Shown here: in pieces, positions 1 through 3,822 of the stretch
How the letters are laid out: every line of letters begins with the position of its first letter
Position numbering within the stretch: the first letter of the stretch is position 1
Source of the DNA: Coriobacteriia bacterium
GTDB taxonomy: Bacteria > Actinomycetota > Coriobacteriia > Coriobacteriales > UBA8131
Reading direction: 5' to 3'
Assembly (NCBI GenBank): GCA_009781535.1
Contig: WQXX01000024.1
Location: 1-11,132, forward strand
Length of the DNA: 11,132 nucleotides
Notes under the pieces: model-generated
Seen by the model: only the letters and a program-made list of their open reading frames with translations
Database searches by the model: none
Told to the model about the DNA's origin: nothing
Translations under genes and position numbers: made by a program

Positions 1-204
1 CGCCCTGTGCCCAACCATCTACGCGATCGCCATCGTCCCGGTGCGGAGGGTTACGGGAAGTATCACTATCCGCATCTGAGCGAAAGCGGCTGGGTCGACC
101 AGCAATACCTGCCCGATGGTCTCAAACGCGGCGCATTCTACAAGCCGGGGGAGCGTGGCTGGGAGGCGTACCGAAGCGAGGCGCCCAAGCGGGATCGCGA
201 GTGA
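1..204 (+). CDS. rarA: Replication-associated recombination protein A, C-terminal fragment
   Basis: This is the last 67 codons of a gene whose start lies before the window; the reading frame is open from base 1 to the TGA at 202-204. The residues PVPNHLRDRH, GYGKYHYPH, QQYLPDGLK and FYKPGERGWEA match the conserved C-terminal end of RarA/MgsA, the AAA+ ATPase related to clamp loaders and RuvB that acts at stalled replication forks. The ATPase and Walker motifs are not in the window, so only the tetramerisation/C-terminal part is seen. In actinobacteria rarA often sits just upstream of a DUF948 gene and alaS, as here, which supports the call. The final codons (KRDRE, stop) are also the first unit of a 22-bp tandem array. 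Confidence in the family is fairly high although only a fragment is visible. Confidence 0.8.
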   Translation, partial: RPVPNHLRDRHRPGAEGYGKYHYPHLSESGWVDQQYLPDGLKRGAFYKPGERGWEAYRSEAPKRDRE

Positions 205-274
205 GAAGAAGCGGGATCGCGAGTGAGAACAGGCGGGATCGCGAGTGAGAACAAGCGAGATCGCGAGTGAGAAT
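187..274 (+). repeat. 22-bp tandem array (4 units) starting in the rarA stop region
   Basis: There are four contiguous 22-bp units at 187-208, 209-230, 231-252 and 253-274. The core is GCGGGATCGCGAGTGAGAA. The first unit encodes the last residues of RarA and contains its TGA; the next three are near-identical copies outside the gene, differing at only a few bases. Because 22 is not a multiple of three, each copy shifts frame, and the TGA of the fourth unit (268-270) falls back in the rarA frame 66 bases after the real stop. The third unit has AGG for AAG and the fourth has GCGAG for GCGGG. Slippage or unequal crossing-over copying the end of the gene is the likely origin (inference). Confidence 0.9.
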
Positions 275-320
275 CATCCAGAATCATACGAGGGGTTGCA
301 ATAACCGTTCAGCTGACAAA

Positions 321-348
321 AAACTTCTGAAAACATCTCCAGAAGTTT
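321..348. repeat. Perfect 9-bp inverted repeat
   Basis: AAACTTCTG (321-329) and CAGAAGTTT (340-348) are perfect inverted copies separated by a 10-base loop. Read on the minus strand the stem is followed by a run of T (from the As at 318-320), resembling a weak rho-independent terminator, but no minus-strand gene is visible for it to serve. On the plus strand the trailing T run is only three bases, so a terminator for rarA is doubtful. It may equally be a protein-binding palindrome next to the 27-bp array. Confidence 0.5.
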
Positions 349-456
349 AACAATATGCTATCATATGTTTTATCTAACAATATGCTATTATATGACATGT
401 CTAAAGAAGTGCTATTATATGATATGTCTACGAATATGCTATGATGGTGGATACAG
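349..456 (+). repeat. 27-bp tandem array (4 units), each with an extended -10-like motif
   Basis: Units are 349-375, 376-402, 403-429 and 430-456. The second and third are most alike and the fourth diverges after its first half. The shared part is approximately AATATGCTATTATATGA. Every unit contains TGC followed by TATCAT, TATTAT, TATTAT or TATGAT (hexamers at 359, 386, 413 and 440). Each hexamer is a one-mismatch version of the bacterial -10 box TATAAT preceded by TGn, as in extended -10 promoters. No consistent TTGACA-like -35 box sits 16-18 bases upstream. The array could be a cluster of promoters, a multi-site regulator target, or an AT-rich minisatellite that looks like promoters by chance. 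Confidence 0.8.
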
Positions 457-508
457 GTATTGTTTTGAAACGGACAAGAACCTGTCAGGGTCTGCGTAAG
501 GCTGAGAA

Positions 509-517
509 TGATAGAAT
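509..517 (+). promoter_or_regulatory. Candidate extended -10 promoter for the DUF948 gene
   Basis: TGATAGAAT carries TGn followed by TAGAAT, a one-mismatch -10 hexamer, 65 bases before the ATG at 583. No good -35 box is visible at the expected spacing, which extended -10 promoters can tolerate. Transcription from here would give a leader of about 60 bases. The competing candidates are the four similar motifs in the 27-bp array further upstream. Confidence 0.35.
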
Positions 518-582
518 ACGGGTTTCAAGTGGACACATGTAGCTCGAATGGGTGACAAGTAGTTTGCGAAGGGAGTGAAGCC

Positions 583-2187
583 ATGCCGGAGTTCTTGACA
601 ACTGATCTGATAGTTCAAATTCTGTTGGGGATTGTGGCGCTGTTTGTAATAGTGCTAATCATTTTAGCATTTAATCTCATCGGGACGCTTCGGAAGGTCA
701 GTAAGACTATCGTCAAACTTGACCCGACTATCAAGAAGGTAAATGCGACCATCGATGCGCTTCAACCAGCGATCCAACGTGTCGATCCGCTGCTTGAGCG
801 TGTTTCATTGACGGTAGATGCAGTCAACCTCGAGATCATGCGTGCCGATCAGATCCTTGCCGACATCAGTGAGGTCACCGATGTGGCAAGCAGCGCGGTG
901 GGAAAGATCGGCGAAATCTCCGACGGCCCGCTCAACCTGCTTACATCAGCCAGTGATAGGATCCGCGGAGCGGTTGGCAATAAACGCGCCGACAGGAAAG
1001 CGGCAGGTACCTTGAGGCGCATGCAGACGGAGCAACGGGTTGCGACAGATACCAACAGACAATCCGATGATGACGCCCTTGAAGATAGACAGCAGAATAG
1101 AGACGAAGCGGGGCTTTATTACAAGAACGATGCGGAGTCGTTTGTCGAGGACGATGCGGACTCGTCCGGTGATGCACTCCCTTTCGATGATACGCTTCTC
1201 AGCAAGCTGTTTTTAGCTGAGAAGCAGTCTACAGCTGAAAATCTGCTTGTTGCCGAGAAACTGCTCTTAGCCGAGAAGCTTCTTGTGGCCGAAAAGCTCC
1301 TTGTGGCTGAAAAACTCTCTGTCGCAGAGAAGTTGCTTGAAGCCGAGCAACTCTTGGCTGTCGAGAAGTTTCTCGTGAGCGAGAAGCAGCCAATAATCGA
1401 GAAGCAGCCAATAGCTGAGAAGCAGCAAATAACTGAGAATCAGCCAATAGCAGGAAAGCTACAGACAACCGAGAATCCAGTTATAACCGAGAAGCAGCCT
1501 GCTACCGACAGCTGGAATGGGGTGGAGCGGCGTGCTATTCCCGAAAGACAAACCGTTGACGAAAAGCCTTCCACCGTCGATATGCCTTCTGTTCTAAGTG
1601 AGCCTGCTGCCATCAAGGAGCCGCCCATTGCCGAGAGGCCGCTTGTTGTCAAGGAACCGCCCGTTATCGAGAGACCGACTACTATTGAGTGGCCTTCTGT
1701 TATCGAAGCAGCCCCCACCATTGAAAGACCTTCCGTTATTGAGAAACCCTCACCAGTCGAGAGGCTTTCAGCTGTTGAGAGGCCTGCTGCAACCGAGCGG
1801 CTATCTGTAGTCGAAAAACCCAAAGCCACGCCTGCGCCTGCGCCTGCACCTGCGCCAAAGCCTGCAATGCAAAGACCGGCAAATCCAGCAATCGCTGAGG
1901 TGACAAATCCTGCGTTTGCCCTCCTGTATCCAAACCTCAATTCATCGTATGATCAAACCGATGAAGCATATAACGACGATTACGATCTCGAACCTGACGA
2001 GGAGGTCATTGTATCCGGAGCAAACCGTAACGATGAGTACAGTATCGCCTCTGACAAGGCCTACGATTCATTCCGTATATGGTCGGGCGGTAAGGGGAAT
2101 AAACCGCAAAGAGCTCCTGAGGTCGAAGATTCTGATGATGAAGAAGGATACTTCCTGTATTACACATCGAACCAGGCAAATGCCTGA
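583..2187 (+). CDS. DUF948-type membrane-anchored protein with a very long hexapeptide-repeat tail
   Basis: This is a 534-residue protein of unknown function. An N-terminal membrane segment (about residues 10-33, rich in Ile, Leu and Val) is followed by an amphipathic region (about 38-130) with repeated DP/VD spacing such as LDPTIKKVNATIDALQPAI, typical of the DUF948 family found next to rarA and alaS in Gram-positive bacteria. Ordinary DUF948 proteins are far shorter. Here residues 209-412 are 34 consecutive six-residue units ending mostly in EK or ER, followed by a Pro-Ala run (415-424) and an acidic Tyr/Asp/Glu-rich end. The ATG at 583 has GGGAG seven bases upstream. The AI-2E gene follows after 80 bases on the same strand, so the two may be co-transcribed. 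The tail is presumably an extended or disordered rod on the cytoplasmic side; its role is unknown to me. The family call rests on the N-terminus and gene order. Confidence 0.75.
   Translation: MPEFLTTDLIVQILLGIVALFVIVLIILAFNLIGTLRKVSKTIVKLDPTIKKVNATIDALQPAIQRVDPLLERVSLTVDAVNLEIMRADQILADISEVTDVASSAVGKIGEISDGPLNLLTSASDRIRGAVGNKRADRKAAGTLRRMQTEQRVATDTNRQSDDDALEDRQQNRDEAGLYYKNDAESFVEDDADSSGDALPFDDTLLSKLFLAEKQSTAENLLVAEKLLLAEKLLVAEKLLVAEKLSVAEKLLEAEQLLAVEKFLVSEKQPIIEKQPIAEKQQITENQPIAGKLQTTENPVITEKQPATDSWNGVERRAIPERQTVDEKPSTVDMPSVLSEPAAIKEPPIAERPLVVKEPPVIERPTTIEWPSVIEAAPTIERPSVIEKPSPVERLSAVERPAATERLSVVEKPKATPAPAPAPAPKPAMQRPANPAIAEVTNPAFALLYPNLNSSYDQTDEAYNDDYDLEPDEEVIVSGANRNDEYSIASDKAYDSFRIWSGGKGNKPQRAPEVEDSDDEEGYFLYYTSNQANA
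1207..1818 (+). repeat. 34 in-phase hexapeptide (18-bp) repeats inside the DUF948 gene
   Basis: Residues 209-412 can be divided without a single gap into six-residue units. The first block is Leu-rich (LLVAEK, LLLAEK, LLVAEK, LSVAEK, FLVSEK), the middle is Gln-rich (QPIIEK, QPIAEK, QQITEN), and the last is Pro-rich (PPIAER, PPVIER, PSVIEK, PSPVER). The pattern is roughly [LQP]-x-[VIT]-x-E-[KR]. The DNA units diverge much more at the ends than in the early LLVAEK block, which suggests the early block is the youngest. Confidence 0.9.
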
Positions 2188-2267
2188 GGATAAAGATGTA
2201 TCGACAGAAGGTATCGCTTAAGTCTAGTCGCTATGACACGCCCTCGATGTTAGCAGGATAAGCCGGT

Positions 2268-3743
2268 ATGACAACAGAGAACCAGACTGAGACAAAGACA
2301 GAACGCTCAAAGCGTCATTTCTTAAAGATCGGCGTCATCATCGGCGCTGTGATTATACTTGTCGGCTGTGGGTATGTGCTTGGACAGATCACGCTTGCAG
2401 TCGGTATCATCCTGTTTTCTGCCTTCCTCGTATTTATTCTCAGAGTCCCTGTCGCATGGATGGAGCGTAAACGGATACCTCGCGCGTGGGGAGTGATTAT
2501 CTCCTACTTGGGCCTGTCTATCATCATCACGCTGATCATCCTCATATTCCTGCCTATCATCACCGACCAGATTGTAGAGTTTACCGCGTCGCTTCCTGGA
2601 TATGTTAGCGACATCCGTGCAAGTTGGGACGCATTCTACGAACAATATGCGAATGTACTAGAGGATACATTAGTCCAGCAGATCGTCCAGTCTGTAACAA
2701 CTGAGCTATCAAGCTTGGCAACGATGCTGGCTCAGGAGTCCGTAAACCGGATCGTCTCCTTAAGCACGAGTCTGGTCAATGCCCTGATTATCGCCGGTCT
2801 CTCCCTTATTGTCGGGTTCTGGGTCCTTAAGGATCTGCCACGGATTGGTAGCGAACTGCTTATCATCTCAGGCCCGCGTTTTTCTGGCGAGCTGCAATAC
2901 ATCGCACGAAGCTTCTCGTGGGCGATCGGAGGTTATCTCAAAGGCATGGTGATTTCAGGCGTCTGTGTTGGCACGATGGTTGGGATCTGTTACTACATCA
3001 TTGGTCTGCCTTATCCAGCGCTCCTTGGTCTCCTAACCGGTTTGATGAATTTCATTCCTTTCCTTGGTCCTTGGATTGCAGGAATCACTGTTGCACTTCT
3101 TGGGTTCCACATTTCCCCGGTAACTGCCTTTCTGGCGATAGCCTTGACTATTTCCTGCCAGACACTTGTCGACAACCTGGTCATGCCACGCGTCATGTCC
3201 GGGGCGGTCGACCTGCATCCCAGTGTGGTCATTGTCGCGTTGATGGCGGGTGGCGCCGTCGGCGGGATCCTCGGAATACTATGCGCCATACCATTGACAG
3301 CTGCGATAAAGACCCTTTTTGTCCATTATTTTGAACGCAAGACTGGCAGGAAGCTCGGCTCTCAAGAAGGCGCCCTATTCAAGACCAGACAAGAGATGAA
3401 GAAAAGAAAAAAGGGTTCAGCTGAGAAGGCTCTCAGCGCGAAAGAGAATGCGACTGATGGTATCGAGGTATCTTCTGATGCGACCGAAGCTGCTGAGGAT
3501 GCTGCTGAGGATATTACTGAAGCTGCCGAGGATGTTGCTGTCGATAACACCGAAGCTACCGAAGCCGTATCCGTCGTTGACGGCATTGTCGAGGATGTTG
3601 CTGTCGATAACACCGAAGCTACCGAAGCCGTATCCGTCGTTGACGGCATTGTCGAGGATGTTGCTGTCGATAACACTGAAGCTGCCGAGGATGCTGCTGT
3701 CGATGATACCGAACGTGATACTGATACAGCTGTCGTACAATAA
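2268..3743 (+). CDS. AI-2E family (PerM-like) transporter with an acidic repeat tail
   Basis: This 491-residue membrane protein has paired membrane segments near the start (about residues 18-60 and 75-100), a long loop, then a hydrophobic C-terminal core with signatures of the AI-2E/UPF0118 family: GGYLKGMVISG, IGLPYPALLGLLTGLMNFIP followed by FLGPWIAG, QTLVDNLVMPRV, and VDLHPSVVIVAL with GGILGILCAIPLTAAI. Members have been linked to efflux of small molecules or sodium and to export of autoinducer-2; the substrate here cannot be read from sequence. After the last membrane segment a Lys/Arg-rich stretch (KKRKKGSAEK) leads into about 90 acidic residues (Asp/Glu/Ala/Thr/Val) containing a 21-residue direct repeat, unusual for the family. 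The ATG at 2268 has only a modest AGGA 12-15 bases upstream. It lies between the DUF948 gene and alaS. Confidence 0.85.
   Translation: MTTENQTETKTERSKRHFLKIGVIIGAVIILVGCGYVLGQITLAVGIILFSAFLVFILRVPVAWMERKRIPRAWGVIISYLGLSIIITLIILIFLPIITDQIVEFTASLPGYVSDIRASWDAFYEQYANVLEDTLVQQIVQSVTTELSSLATMLAQESVNRIVSLSTSLVNALIIAGLSLIVGFWVLKDLPRIGSELLIISGPRFSGELQYIARSFSWAIGGYLKGMVISGVCVGTMVGICYYIIGLPYPALLGLLTGLMNFIPFLGPWIAGITVALLGFHISPVTAFLAIALTISCQTLVDNLVMPRVMSGAVDLHPSVVIVALMAGGAVGGILGILCAIPLTAAIKTLFVHYFERKTGRKLGSQEGALFKTRQEMKKRKKGSAEKALSAKENATDGIEVSSDATEAAEDAAEDITEAAEDVAVDNTEATEAVSVVDGIVEDVAVDNTEATEAVSVVDGIVEDVAVDNTEAAEDAAVDDTERDTDTAVVQ
3528..3692 (+). repeat. 63-bp direct repeat (2.6 copies) in the AI-2E gene tail
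   Basis: Copies at 3528-3590 and 3591-3653 are identical over all 63 bases; a third, partial copy starts at 3654 and runs to about 3692 with a few changes. The unit encodes 21 residues beginning EDVAVDNTEATEAV. Perfect identity, including silent positions, points to a recent duplication. It lies outside the membrane core, so length changes should be tolerated (inference). Confidence 0.95.
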
Positions 3744-3758
3744 AACGCCATAACACCG

Positions 3759-3764
3759 TATAAT
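3759..3764 (+). promoter_or_regulatory. Consensus -10 box upstream of alaS
   Basis: A perfect TATAAT lies 59 bases before the alaS ATG, just after the stop codon of the AI-2E gene. The upstream -35 position (about 3736-3741) reads TACAAT, a poor match, so strength is uncertain. It suggests that alaS has its own promoter in the short gap behind the AI-2E gene. The start of transcription would fall near 3771, just before a small hairpin. Confidence 0.5.
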
Positions 3765-3777
3765 AGAGCAATGACGT

Positions 3778-3795
3778 GGCTACGAGACTGTAGCC
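3778..3795 (+). promoter_or_regulatory. Small hairpin in the alaS leader
   Basis: GGCTAC (3778-3783) and GTAGCC (3790-3795) form a perfect 6-bp stem with a 6-base loop, followed by TTT. If transcription starts from the TATAAT at 3759, this hairpin would sit at the very 5' end of the alaS transcript, about 28 bases before the start codon. It may stabilise the message or act as a weak terminator for read-through from the AI-2E gene. It lacks the length and the AGGGTGGNACCGCG-type box of a T-box leader. Confidence 0.4.
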
Positions 3796-3822
3796 TTTGT
3801 GTGGTTATCCAAGGAGACGTAC

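Larger units (their letters stand above)
205..582. other. Gene-free region between rarA and the DUF948 gene
   Basis: No credible coding sequence is seen in these 378 bases. The stretch holds the downstream part of the 22-bp array (to 274), a 9-bp inverted repeat (321-348), a 27-bp tandem array (349-456), a 7-bp inverted pair (TTGAAAC 465-471 with GTTTCAA 522-528), an extended -10-like motif (509-517), and the GGGAG ribosome binding site at 571-575. Bases 300-450 are clearly more AT-rich than the flanking genes. It probably contains the promoter region for the DUF948 gene and the genes after it (inference). Confidence 0.7.

Noticed and set aside
349..456. Possible CRISPR array from regularly spaced 27-bp repeats
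   Set aside because: The units are contiguous with no spacers, and no cas gene is present.
1207..1818. Left-handed beta-helix (bacterial hexapeptide acyltransferase type)
   Set aside because: The unit lacks the LIV-G-x4 pattern and carries a charged pair and proline in most copies; no acyltransferase residues are seen.
1440..1940. Long open frame on the minus strand opposite the DUF948 repeats
   Set aside because: It is a by-product of the 18-bp repeat; composition is low complexity, with no ribosome binding site and no family resemblance.
3744..3822. T-box leader for alaS
   Set aside because: The gap is only 79 bases and lacks the specifier arm and the AGGGTGGNACCGCG box; only a small 6-bp hairpin is present.
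3799..3822. GTG start for alaS eight codons upstream
   Set aside because: No ribosome binding site before it, and the normal AlaRS N-terminus begins at the ATG at 3823 behind AAGGAG.
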